Below are positions 22,981 through 37,989 of a stretch of 64,000 nucleotides of DNA, piece after piece (the stretch's first letter is position 1; each line of letters begins with the position of its first letter). Below the pieces are notes generated by a model. The model saw nothing but the letters and a program-made list of their open reading frames with translations. It ran no database searches and was not told the origin of the DNA. Both the position numbers and the translations under genes were made by a program. Source of the DNA: Chaenocephalus aceratus (taxonomy: Eukaryota; Chordata; Actinopteri; Perciformes; Channichthyidae); the NCBI GenBank assembly GCA_023974075.1, contig CM043789.1, positions 31,183,238 through 31,247,237 on the forward strand, read 5' to 3'.

Positions 22981-23129
22981 CAGTTTTACGACAAACTGTG
23001 ACTTTTTTGACATGGAAATGATTTTTTAAGATTGACAAACATCATATATGTAATTCATGGCACAATTCAAACAGGATCGAAAGATAAGTTTTCTCCCTCC
23101 ATTGACTTCAATACATAATTTTTCCGAAA
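22981..23129. repeat. Right arm of long inverted repeat
   Basis: Inverted copy of 20814-20965; its outer edge lies against the hAT terminus at 23133. Confidence 0.85.
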
Positions 23130-23257
23130 CAATAGTGATGTGTCGGTCGCGAACGAGCCGATTCTTTTGAACGGCTCTTTGGTACGAACGAGGGGAACCG
23201 AGTCCTACTTGGTGAGAGCCGTTCTTGTTATCGTTCAATCGTTGGTCTGCACTCACT

Positions 23258-23765
23258 GGCCGTTTCTCAATCTCGAGGATACTGGCTTCCAAGCCAATAT
23301 TTCAAGGATGCTACGTCATCGAGTGCCGCCAAAGTACTGTTCCAATCTCCAGCATACTTGGAATTCCACAGAGGTCGCGTCCTTGGTTTGGGGGAAATTT
23401 CGAGGCTGCACATGGGTAGACTTTGTGTCCTTAAAATCCCCACAATGCTTTGCCCACGGACCAATTTCAAAAACCCTTGCGGAGAATGGCTCAACGTAAA
23501 TATGTTACTTTGTTACATTTGTTATCACCAAAAATGTGTTCCGTGAAATTAAAGCAAGTTCATAATTAGATAGACATCGTGAGGTATTTATTTTCGGTAC
23601 AGTTTATGTTGAAACCGTTAGAGAGAGTGGCACACTTGTTAGCCTGTTCCATTCTTCTTCGTTTTCCGAAGCCGTGGCTTGGAAACAGACTTGCTTTGTT
23701 TCTGAAGGAAGTGACTTGTAAGTACGCGACTACCAAGCCAGCATCCTCGAGATTGAGAAACGGCC
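23258..23765. mobile_element. MITE-like element nested in the hAT copy
   Basis: The left end GGCCGTTTCTCAATCTCGAG matches the complement of the right end (23746-23765) perfectly, and similarity continues through GATRCTGGCTT. Its length is 508 bp, with no coding capacity. No clear target duplication could be identified. The superfamily is unknown. Confidence 0.75.
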
Positions 23766-23967
23766 GCCGCCTGCCAAAATCCACTCGCCTTTTACAAAGC
23801 TTGATTTTGTTCCCCACACGTATTCTGTGAAGACCCGCCCCTACTCTGATTGGTAGGTTTCAGCACGAGCAGTGAGATGGGGTGGGTCTTAATGGAATAC
23901 GCGAGAGAGAGAAGTCATAACAAGTGGTACAGGACAGGTAGACAACGTGTTTTTCGGATGGAAAATG

Positions 23968-24125
23968 AGCCAAACGCGAAAACGCAGCAGCATTTGGATG
24001 CACTTCAACCAAAACCCAAGATAAAGCGCACCATTTGTAAAGGCAAAATATCCTTTAAAGCAGGGTCAACAAATAATCTCCATCGCCACCTAAAAACACA
24101 GTATCTAATATTAAGAGTTGCATGA
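23968..24125 (+). pseudogene. Degraded BED zinc-finger of a hAT transposase
   Basis: The frame from ATG 23968 (itself inside an open frame from 23850) encodes a lysine-rich leader and then KISFKAGSTNNLHRHLKT, a hallmark of BED fingers in hAT/ZBED transposases, at about 24042-24095. BED fingers bind the element's DNA through a Cys2-His2-type zinc site. Here only one cysteine (ICKGK) precedes the core and the expected terminal histidine position reads Tyr, so the zinc site is probably broken. The catalytic domain is absent and the frame ends at TGA 24123-24125. Confidence 0.75.
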
Positions 24126-24132
24126 ATTTCAT

Positions 24133-24260
24133 TCAAGGCAAGGCAACTTTATTTACTTAACACGTACAGAGGGTAATCAATGTATCAACTTATTCTATTT
24201 TCCAAGGCTGTTTTAAAAATCTAAGAATACAATGATACAGTCATTGTGTGAAATGGCATA
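24133..24260 (-). mobile_element. LINE 3'-end fragment, minus strand
   Basis: Two AAGGC units followed by AACTTTATTTACTTAACACG at 24146-24165. This matches the tail junction seen at 10140 and in other fish LINEs. Only the extreme 3' end is recognisable; the inner edge is approximate. Confidence 0.55.
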
Positions 24261-25472
<1,212 letters not shown>

Positions 25473-25805
25473 AGCTCTAAAATCATCACATTTTATTTGT
25501 GAATAGTCAACTTTACTTTATACTGCTTCCAAGCCACACTGGCCTTGGACTTATGGCCATTGATGAGGATTTATAGAGCACACATTATTTTATATACAAT
25601 GATTTGAGGTCATATAGCATTTATCTTTTTGTTATTTTATTGGATGGTACACTGACTCAGGAACTGTGCAAAGCTAAACAAAGTTGGCAGTATTTTAATG
25701 TGGATCCTTATTGGACAAGACCTTTCCCAGTGAATCCCTACATATCTGTTATTCTGAAGTATCTTGTGTAAGGTGCAGTAGACAGAAGTCAGTCTCTGTT
25801 CCTGC

Positions 25806-26075
25806 CCATATTGTACTTGTTACTCCACTACATTTATTTGCTAGCTTTAGTTAATAATTACTACTAATTATTAGTTAATACAAAAATATAAATCAACTAA
25901 TTGAAACACATTCACATTGAATTTAAGGTAAGAATATCCAGCTGCACTTTTCAAAAACATAAAAAAGCTCCACTTTTTCCAGTTGGGATAGACACATTAA
26001 TGCATTAATGATCAGAATCCAGTAATTTAATATATATCATTCTAAAATGGGCCAAAACACATAATGAGTACTTGC
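25806..26075 (+). repeat. Fish ACTTAAGTA-type interspersed repeat, copy 1
   Basis: Contains ACTCCACTACATTTATTTG (25822-25840) and later ATGATCAGAATCCAGTAAT (26008-26026), ATTCTAAAATGGGCC and AATGAGTACTTGCAG. I recognise this order from a repeat spread widely in teleost genomes and thought to be DNA-transposon derived. The middle part is divergent. No coding capacity. Confidence 0.6.
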
Positions 26076-26187
26076 AGTTTGAGGCAATTCAAAAAAAACA
26101 TTTTTGGATTTAGATGCAGGACATTTACCTGTCATAGAGTATTTTTACAATTTGGTAGTGCTAGTTTTGACATTGAAATCTATTTTT

Positions 26188-27455
26188 CAATCCCATCCAA
26201 TCCACTTTATTTATATAGCACAGTTTAAAAACAGAGGGTTTGCCAAAGTGCTTCACAATGAACATAACATTATAATAAAATATAATATTACACGAATAGA
26301 TAAAAAAAAGCACACATAAGAATAAATACAAGGCACATAAAGGCTATGGACAGACAGTGAAAGCATACAAATAGGTATGACATAGCTCAGACTGACTGGT
26401 AAGCGAGGGAAAAGAGGTGGGTTTTTAGGCGGGACTTAAAAGCTTCAAGAGTGGGCGACAATTTAACATGAGGGGGCAGGTCGTTCCAGAGCCTGGGGGC
26501 TACCGATGAGAACGCTCGGTCTCCCCTGGTCTTTTTCTTTGTTTTTGGGACTACAAGCAGCAGCTGATCAGCCGACCTCAAAGCCCTTGAGGGGGTGTAC
26601 ACCTGTAAGAGGTCGGAGATGTACTCTGGGGCCAGCCCATTAAGAGATTTAAAAACAAACAATAACATCTTAAAATGGACTCTAAAATGGACAGGAAGCC
26701 AGTGGAGCGAAGCCAGAACTGGTGTGATGTGGTCAAACTTGCGGGTTCCTGTGAGCAGCCGCGCCGCAGCGTTTTGTACAAGCTGCAGGCTGGGCCAGCG
26801 AAGTCTTATTTAGGCCGGCATAAAGTGCATTACAATAATCTAAACGAGTTGAAACAAAGGCATGAATTACACGCTCAAAGTTTAAAAAGGATAAAACCGG
26901 TTTGATTTTGGACAGGAGCCTCAAGTGATAAAAACTGGATTTAACCACAGAGTTTATCTGTTTATTTAATTTAAAAGCACTGACGATTTTGACACCCAGA
27001 TTTGTGACCATGGGTTTTGCATACTGTTGCAGGGAACCCAGGTCAATGGAAGGGACATCACCATTTGGTCCAAACACAATTACCTCCGTTTTGCTCTCAT
27101 TTATATTTAAAAAGTTTAGCGCCATCCAGGCCTTTATGTCATTAAGACAGTCAACCAGGGGCATCAGAGAGCTAGTGTTTTTTCTTAGGGGTAGATATAA
27201 TTGGGAGTCGTCCGCATAAAGGTGGTAGGAGACGCCATATTTTCTAAAAATCAGTCCAAGGGGGAGAAGGTATAAGGAAAATAAAATAGGCCCCAAAATA
27301 GAACCTTGGGGAACTCCACAGGATAAGGGGGCAGAAGAGGATGTAAAGTCACCAAGCGTAACAGAGAAAGATCTCTTGGACAGATAGGACCTGAACCACT
27401 CTAAGGCAGCGCCCCTGATACCCACACAGTGCTCTAGACGAGAGATAAGGACGAG
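26188..27455 (-). mobile_element. 5'-truncated LINE of the L2/CR1 superfamily, minus strand
   Basis: On the minus strand it runs from a 5' truncation near 27455, through reverse transcriptase motifs B and C and a C-terminal domain, to a 3' UTR ending GTGCTATATAAATAAAGTGG with GATTGG units at 26191-26201. The reverse transcriptase is less decayed than in the LINE at 0.7-3.1 kb: one frameshift and an intact YADD box. Motif A and everything upstream are missing, so the copy cannot function. The tail differs from the GCCTT-tailed fragments at 10.1 and 24.1 kb, although the UTRs are alike, so it is probably a related subfamily. Confidence 0.92.
26387..26668 (-). pseudogene. LINE C-terminal ORF fragment
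   Basis: A frame of 93 codons ending at TGA 26387-26389. It contains SLNGLAPEYISDLL, GDRAFSSVAPRLWNDLP and FKSRLKTHLFSLAY, the C-terminal blocks of L2/CR1-superfamily proteins. It belongs with the upstream reverse transcriptase frame but lies in another frame because of a shift near 26790. The first codon is only the first methionine available, not a true start. Confidence 0.88.
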
Positions 27456-27482
27456 ATAGACGAGATTTTTCCTCCCACCCAT
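26733..27482 (-). pseudogene. LINE reverse transcriptase fragment with intact YADD
   Basis: 249 codons on the minus strand. Motif B CGVPQGSILGP lies at residues 55-65 and motif C Tyr-Ala-Asp-Asp at residues 89-92 (27207-27218), with both catalytic aspartates present; then the LNINESKTEV and RLDYCNALYAGL blocks. Motif A with its own aspartate is lost by 5' truncation. About ten residues before LISRLEHCVG come from a short duplicated or junction sequence (ATCTCGTC twice). After residue 229 the frame is wrong because of a small indel near 26790. The coding strand is opposite to the LINE at 0.7 kb. Confidence 0.9.
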
Positions 27483-28065
27483 ATGACTGAACTGATTTAA
27501 AAGTCTTTAAACATTCAAATGAAATGTTCACCTTAACATGTGTAATAATGTTTACTTCTTTCCTTCATGACATGGAGGTGAGTTTGCTTTACATGTACTG
27601 ATAACAATAGCTATTAGAAAATGAATGTATATGCATAGCAATTACCAGCAGACAGGCAAAATGTCTACATGTTTATGAATTAAATTACATTAAAATCTGC
27701 ATATAGGAAAACCGCTAATGAAGATTACGTCATGCCTGTGAACTAATGGCTCTGTTGGATTTTAATTCTTAAAATACACAAATGTATGTTCAAGGAGGTG
27801 CAAACAGAGACATCCAAAACATTTTATATACTCCTGAACTGTAATCACACATCATAACGTTATACATATATATATATGTATATATTGTAATATTGTATTT
27901 CTTACTCAATCCATTTATAATTGATCTTTGATGTCATTTTATTTTGCAGATTAGGATTAATAGTCGAAAATATAATCAACACATCAAATATGATTTTATT
28001 TAGTGTAGTATAGGGTATTTAGGGAGCAGACTCTATTCTTATTAAAGGGGGTGGGGGGGATTAGC
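27456..28065. other. Unassigned AT-rich sequence
   Basis: No gene recognised; a (TA)-rich stretch lies near 27862-27892. Confidence 0.5.
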
Positions 28066-28195
28066 TCTGTACCAGCTGCACATTTAAAGTGATGTACACA
28101 TTAATTGGATTTATAATCCAGTAATATAATTTATATTATTCTGAAATGGGTTTACATTAAGTGCTTTAATTGTATTTCTTTTTGCTGTGTTCTAA
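28066..28195 (+). repeat. Fish ACTTAAGTA-type interspersed repeat, copy 2 (fragment)
   Basis: The segment TGTACACATTAATTGGAT, ATAATCCAGTAATATAAT and ATTCTGAAATGGGTTTAC aligns by eye with 25990-26060 in copy 1. Confidence 0.5.
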
Positions 28196-28238
28196 GTACA
28201 CCACTTGCTACAAATTGTATTGATCACCCTGCCTCACA

Positions 28239-28241
<3 letters not shown>

Positions 28242-28299
<58 letters not shown>
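28242..28299. repeat. (AC)n microsatellite, 58 bp
   Basis: Pure AC run. Confidence 0.97.
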
Positions 28300-28301
<2 letters not shown>

Positions 28302-29283
28302 AATAGCACTTGGCTAATTATCTAAAACAATATCACACTGAGACACCTGCACTTACCTGGTACTGCAACGCAAATAGGTATTGAACAGCAACATCAGGGG
28401 ACCTTGCATATAACTAATCCTTTCACCACACATTCAAAAGCCATCATTTGACTAATTTCAACCAGATATGAGTACATTTCCTGAAACACTGAAACACGGA
28501 CAGTTCTAAAGCAACACAAAAAAGCTACTTAGCTAATTGCACAGACAATAAAACATTCTAGATCTTATGATGGAATAAAATCATGTTATTTCAATTTGTC
28601 TGTGTCTCTCATTATGTTCAGGCTCTGAACACATTATAAAGTGCTCACAGTCCCCAGAGATTATCACTTCAATAGTAAACACAAACATTGTATGCTCTGA
28701 CAAACTGCAAATACTACCAAAATGTTAATTGGGGCATGAAACTGAGCGAAAATTAAGAATTATTTTATAACGCCTCGCCACACATGTACAGCTGATGGAT
28801 GTGTTCTCTTCTCGCAAATTAAAATTATCATAAAATGGCAATCAGAAAAACATATTAGAGTCTGAAGCTTGGTTAATATGTTTTGAGTGTGCTGGACAGA
28901 GCTGTGACTTTCTCTCACGTATCACACGAGAGCCTCAGGCTGAGACATGGTGCTGCAGCTCAGCAACTGAAGGAGTCAGGGCAGCGGGAAGGAGGAAGTG
29001 AAGGGAGCGAGAGGCGAGGTTGGAAAAATCTGTTGCGTGTTGATGATATGGAAGGCTTAGCTAAGGGACTGTGGACTGCAGAAGGAGGGAGAAGATAGAC
29101 GAAAGCTAAAGAAGGCCGGATCACTTTCCCATCTTGCATGTGTAGCAGAATCCATCATCTCGGGGAGCCAGATGTGCGTCATTCCCATCAAACTTTCCAA
29201 ATTAAAGGGCCTCCTCACCCCTCCAGTCCCCTCTCTAATCCTCCATCCATCTCCTTCTCTCTTACCATTACATCTCTGTGTGC

Positions 29284-29288
<5 letters not shown>
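28300..29288. other. Unassigned sequence
   Basis: No gene recognised; AT-rich to 28870, then purine-rich with a GGAAGGAGGAAG stretch near 28985-29010. Confidence 0.5.
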
Positions 29289-29331
<43 letters not shown>

Positions 29332-29334
29332 GCA

Positions 29335-29380
<46 letters not shown>
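29289..29380. repeat. (CA)n microsatellite with CGCA interruptions
   Basis: Two CA blocks separated by CGCACGCACGCACAT at 29328-29342. Confidence 0.96.
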
Positions 29381-29381
<1 letters not shown>

Positions 29382-29950
29382 TAACTAACTTCTTCCCCTT
29401 TTTCCAAAGGAACTTGCTGAGAGGGCTCATTATGATGTTTTGTAACAGCCGCGTAGCCTTAGGATGCAAAACACATCTCTGCGCTGCTCGACGCGGCGTT
29501 GTGGGTTATCTTATCTGATGTGAAAAGGGGTGGTGAATGTTATTTGCATGCTGCATTGATGTTCAAATAGCAGTTTGAATGCTTCCTCAGCGGGGAAAGA
29601 CTGTGATTGTATGGTTGGCGAGCAAACAAGTGTATCAGATGATATCAGCCTTGGCCCACTTTACTATCCCGGGTGAAGCGCATGAGTCCGTATCATTAAA
29701 ACTTCGCCCGGCTTATACATACATCTGTCTCCAACTCCACCACCAGCCCTGCTCGGTGTGCGTGCGTGTCTGTGTGTGCAAGTTCCTCGACCCCTGCGTC
29801 TGTTGCACTTTATGGCAGTAATATGTTAAGTACCTCATATCACAGTCATAAAAAAAGGTCTGCAAGTTGCTTGATGCAGTTTAAAGCTGTAGAGGTAATG
29901 CTGCAAATCACCCTCTGCTCTTTAGTCCAACACGCACTCTCACAGACACA
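29381..29950. other. Unassigned sequence with POU octamer
   Basis: A canonical octamer ATTTGCAT lies at 29542-29549 in repeat-poor sequence (29400-29720) that could be conserved non-coding DNA. No gene recognised. Confidence 0.35.

Positions 29951-30013
<63 letters not shown>
29951..30013. repeat. (AC)n microsatellite, 63 bp
   Basis: Pure AC run. Confidence 0.97.
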
Positions 30014-30015
<2 letters not shown>

Positions 30016-31011
30016 GTTCCTGTTTGACTGGCTGCCAAAGGCCCCGTCTGCCTTTCATATGTACACAAGATGACAAGAGAGGAAGAGGGAAGAGAGGACA
30101 GGAGACACGAGGACAAGAGAGGAACAGAAACAAGGAGAAAGATGAAAGAAAAGGTGGAAGAAAGACCGTAATAAGGAGTGGAAAGCGTTTGAATTGTAAA
30201 TGTGATTCTGACAGCTGAGCAGCCGGACAGGCACATGATGGAGCTTTCATCCCTCACCCTACTGTGTCATTGCCCCCCAAATGTGAGATATACTTTTGCA
30301 TTTAACGTCCAATTTCCTTGGGATAGGAGGGCACAAGATAAGTGAAAAAAGGGAGAGGGAAGCACCGCGACCCACGCATCTTTCTCTCTTTATTTCTATC
30401 ACACACCGACACAGCGAGGAGACCAACTTTCTCTTTCTCTTCAGTCGCCGCGCCAGATGAGGTTTGATACCTGCGATTCCACAGTTAATCCTGGATGGAA
30501 TTTAAATAGAAGTGAAATTATTGTCTTTCTCTTACTTCCCTTTTCCTCACTTCCATTTTCACTTTGAACACCGTCGCCCTCTCCCAATCTCGCTCCCTCT
30601 CTTTTTCTCCGGCACGGGGCGCAGGAAAAAGCCTGACCTCTGCGTTTTCTCCCGTCCTTAAGATTGGTTTTAAATACTCCGCAGATTAAAGCACAGGCAT
30701 GAAAGCTCACATTAGCCATATATTTAAAAATCCCCCTGGCCGATAATCCATGTATTTGTCAGAATCAAACACAGGGGAATAGAAAAGGGACCAATGACAT
30801 GATGAGTAGCCTGAGCCAGACGTATTGTGAAGGGGAATTAGAAGCAGAGAGATACATTTAGCAGAATGTGGCCCAAGAAGAAAAGTCCTTCAGGATGATT
30901 ATTGAAATTCACTCAAGACTGACTCGCATGAGCGTTTGACAGGACAAAAAGCACCGTGGCAATTTGACGACCTCTGATGCCCTTCATCCTCTTTCTTTTT
31001 CTCTCCGCAGT

Positions 31012-31012
<1 letters not shown>
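30014..31012. other. Unassigned sequence, possible conserved block 30440-30900
   Basis: A purine-rich stretch lies at 30070-30160. The part from 30640 to 30900 is free of simple repeats, with CCATATATTTAAAAATCCCC and GGACCAATGACATGATGAG words. No coding frame. Confidence 0.35.

Positions 31013-31074
<62 letters not shown>
31013..31074. repeat. (CA)n microsatellite, 62 bp
   Basis: Pure CA run. Confidence 0.97.
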
Positions 31075-31077
<3 letters not shown>

Positions 31078-32793
31078 CCCTGTGCCTCCCACACACACAA
31101 GTGACCTGTAATGCTGAAAGGCTGATGGAATCTAATGTGCATTTCTCACATACTGGATGTGTAACAGTAATTGTTACTATCCCGCTATGCTGGAAATGTT
31201 AACCTTCACAGATGTAAGCCTTTTTGTCAAAAGTGAAAAAGGTATTGAATGAACATGAAGACTTCTTTTGGCTGAAAGTGTCTTTTTGTTTCTTTATAAA
31301 AATCTCTTAAACCTTATAACACATCAGCTTAAAATAAGCACATGAGCTTTATTTAATTCGTCATTGGTGGGGTGGTCAGGGGATGTTTTTTATTTCATGT
31401 GTTATTTAAATATGAATACATATTTAAATACATACAAAACGTAAAAAGTTGTGTTTATTTAAATATGTATTCATAAATACACATTTGACTTAACATATTG
31501 CTTTGTGTGTTTTTATGCCTAGTTGCAGATCATCTTGAAGTTTGTTGTAAGTGCCCTTTTAAAAGCAGAGAAGCTGAATAAATGCTTGCATATTTAAAAA
31601 GAGATGTTTTTTGTCCATCTGAGGCACATTTTCTGTGTGTATGTCTTTTTGAAGAAAAACACAAGGACAAAATAAAATGAGTTATATTCATGAACAGACT
31701 GCCGCTGCATCCTTGGCGCTGTAACGATGGGCATGTTTTAGTGTGTTTCCTTCAAGATGGCTAAAAGGAGCTAAAGAAGAGGAGATGTTCAAGTCAAAGG
31801 AAATCATTGAGCCTTTCACAACCATAGTTCACTCAGACAAACAGATCTGGTCAATGTCCCCAACCAGTCAGAGTGAATTCCAGTTCAAAACTTATATGAA
31901 AAAAGAACCCCCCCCCCACATATTGCATTCAATGATGTGAAGCCTCCAAGGTTGTGAAAACTAAAGGATTAAATATTTGTATTTGATTCAGCTCAAATAA
32001 GTGAAGTTTTCTTAACATTTACGGCGATCTTTTGATAACACAAGGGGACAAAAGACCCCTGCAATGCATTCTTGAATCATTGCTGGGGGACAAGGTGGCT
32101 TGTTTGAAATAACTGAAAGAAAATTGTGTATTTTCAATGTCAATAACGTTATAGTGCTTTCATTGATTGTATTTGTGTTTCTATTGGGGCTCCTTGAAGG
32201 ACAAGGAGTTCAGCCAGAGTGGAGATTAATGGGATGGAGCTTCATTGGTAATATGTTTTTATTTTATTTGTACCTATACTTTTTTGTCCATTTTTAAATG
32301 TCTGTCACCTTTTGATGTTTCCTCTTTCTAACACATTATATATATATAAAATAACTTTCATTTTGCGTTTAAAAGTCACATGAAAATAGATTTTACTGTA
32401 ATTTTTTCATGTTATCTTCTTCACTTTTCCATTTTGTTCCTTTGAAACAAACACTTTCCCTGCCATCTATCAACCCATCGCCACATTTGTGATAGAGTCT
32501 TGAGCTGGTTATTGTATCAGGGCTGTTATATATGTCAGCTTAACACTGATGGCCACCCTAATGTGACAGAGCTCTCCGGGTTACATCTCTCTCTGCTGCG
32601 TACAAAAAATCCTCTGCAGAGAAATGCCATACATCCCATCTTCAAAAAAGAGAAAAACACACACACACTGTAAAGGTTGCTACAGAAAGTCAATCCTATC
32701 TTCCTCTCCATCCCTCCGTCCCAGCCTCTCTCCTTCCTCGGACCAGTCACTGACAGCACAATGCAGAGGTAAAATCATAGAGGCTTTTCCACA

Positions 32794-32800
<7 letters not shown>
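31075..32800. other. Unassigned AT-rich sequence
   Basis: No gene recognised. It holds a perfect 20-bp inverted repeat (next entry), a C run at 31909-31917 and a TA tract near 32337-32349. Confidence 0.5.
31411..31475. repeat. Perfect 20-bp inverted repeat, 25-bp loop
   Basis: TATGAATACATATTTAAATA at 31411-31430 is exactly complementary to 31456-31475. It is AT-rich, with no neighbouring structure to suggest an RNA gene. It may be a hairpin-forming site or the remnant of a small palindromic element. Confidence 0.85.

Positions 32801-32879
<79 letters not shown>
32801..32879. repeat. (GT)n microsatellite, 79 bp
   Basis: Pure GT run. Confidence 0.97.
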
Positions 32880-32881
<2 letters not shown>

Positions 32882-33400
32882 CGATGCTTTCGGAGACAAA
32901 GACCCCTGCTGTAGGGAGTCCTGTGGGAAAGGCGTGCGGCCCGGGAGATGTGAGCGCGCTGGCGAGTGATAATGTCAGCTGGAGAGATACGGCGTGTCAT
33001 TTTACACAACCACACATCAAAAAAGACAGTGGGGGGAGAGAGGAGAAGACAGCATGTCATTTGTTTGCTTTGATACAAGATCGCACCGAGGGAGGGACTG
33101 GAAAGCTCAAAGTGTGTGTCGGTGTGTGTGTTTGTGTGTGTCTTCTTGACGTATGTTTGTATGTCCTGCATGTAAGCAGATGAAGGGATAGGGTTTCAGG
33201 GATATATCCTGAATGTCTTGGATTGAGTTACACATAAATGGACAGACGGACATGAAGAGTGGCACAGTTCCGTCATGTCGCCCTACGTGTGGCGTCATTG
33301 AGGTCGTGTCACACACAGCCACACACTTAAATATCGCTGGATAAAATTGACCCAGTTTGGATGAATATTGTACAGACAGAGTACTGGGTTAACTTGACCC
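32880..33400. other. Unassigned sequence
   Basis: No gene recognised; mixed composition, short GT-rich run at 33112-33140. Confidence 0.5.
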
Positions 33401-33409
33401 ATTAACCAG

Positions 33410-33890
33410 CGTTTGAAGAAGTATACTCTCTCACTTAAGCAAAAGTCCTGCATTCATATTTGCACTGTACTTAAGTAGAAGCATTAGCATTAATACATGC
33501 TTTAAGTGTCAAAAGTAATAATGCAGAATGGCCCATCTCACTAAAATGTTATATTCTTAGATTTGTTATGTATTAATGTATAAACACCACTAATCTACTG
33601 CTGGTAACGACTGGGATAATTCCAACCACTGCAGGGTGCCTAATCCATAGTAATCCATCATAATTCATTTGATGATTTATTTTTGTAAAATGTATCTGAA
33701 TTAAAAATGGCTAATTAACTGGTAACTAAGATATTAAACCCCTAGCGCCAACGGTTAGTTTAGTGAAAAAGTACAATATTGGCTTCTTAAATGTAAAATA
33801 TATGGTTAAAAAAAAGAAGTAAAACCATGTAAATCATAATTGTATTAAAGAGCAGTACTTCAGTACATTTACTTTGAGCCCTACGTTGGT
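33410..33890 (-). repeat. Fish ACTTAAGTA-type interspersed repeat, copy 3, inverted
   Basis: The words CACTTAAGCAAAAGTCCTGC (33433-33452), CTGTACTTAAGTAGAAGC (33465-33482), AAAAGTAATAATGCAGAATG and GGCCCATCTCA read, on the minus strand, in the same order as copy 1. A CAGTACTTCAGTACATTTAC stretch follows at 33853-33872. The middle is divergent. Confidence 0.6.
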
Positions 33891-33952
33891 TTTTACTACA
33901 GTCATTTTTATATAACTCCTAATAAGCCATATTTTAATATGTTATGTTAACC

Positions 33953-34008
33953 GCTCAAGTTTATTATGCTCAAGTTTATTATGCTCAAGTTTATTATGCT
34001 CAAGTTTT
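33953..34008. repeat. 15-bp minisatellite, 3.7 copies
   Basis: Unit GCTCAAGTTTATTAT starts at 33953, 33968, 33983 and, partly, 33998. A chance open frame of 189 codons (33944-34513) reads through it. Confidence 0.93.
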
Positions 34009-37987
<3,979 letters not shown>

Positions 37988-37989
37988 GG

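Larger units (their letters stand above)
20762..23129. mobile_element. Long-TIR DNA element interrupted by a Harbinger element
   Basis: The arm at 20814-20965 and the arm at 22981-23129 are inverted copies of about 150 bp. Both contain TTTCGGAAAAA, GAAGTCAATGGAG, TATCTTTCGATCC, TTTGAATTGTGCCA and TGATGTTTGTCAAT in the same order. About 1 kb of host element remains around a nested 1.3-kb Harbinger insertion at 21466-22778. The right arm stops just before a hAT start at 23133, so the outer right end was probably cut off by that insertion and the left end is uncertain. No transposase is recognisable and the superfamily is not determined. Confidence 0.78.
23133..24125 (+). mobile_element. hAT element with BED-finger remnant, 3'-truncated
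   Basis: It starts TAGTGATGTGTCGGTCGCGA, a start I recognise from fish hAT repeats, followed by GAACGAGCCG and GAACGGCTC words. A coding remnant with a BED zinc-finger signature lies at 23968-24103. A smaller inverted-repeat element sits inside at 23258-23765. No 3' terminus is seen; the coding similarity ends near 24105, so most of the transposase is missing. Confidence 0.7.

Noticed and set aside
23258..23765. Host gene fragment from frames at 23140-23817
   Set aside because: The frames lie within the inverted-repeat MITE and the hAT element and are open on both strands in the inverted ends.
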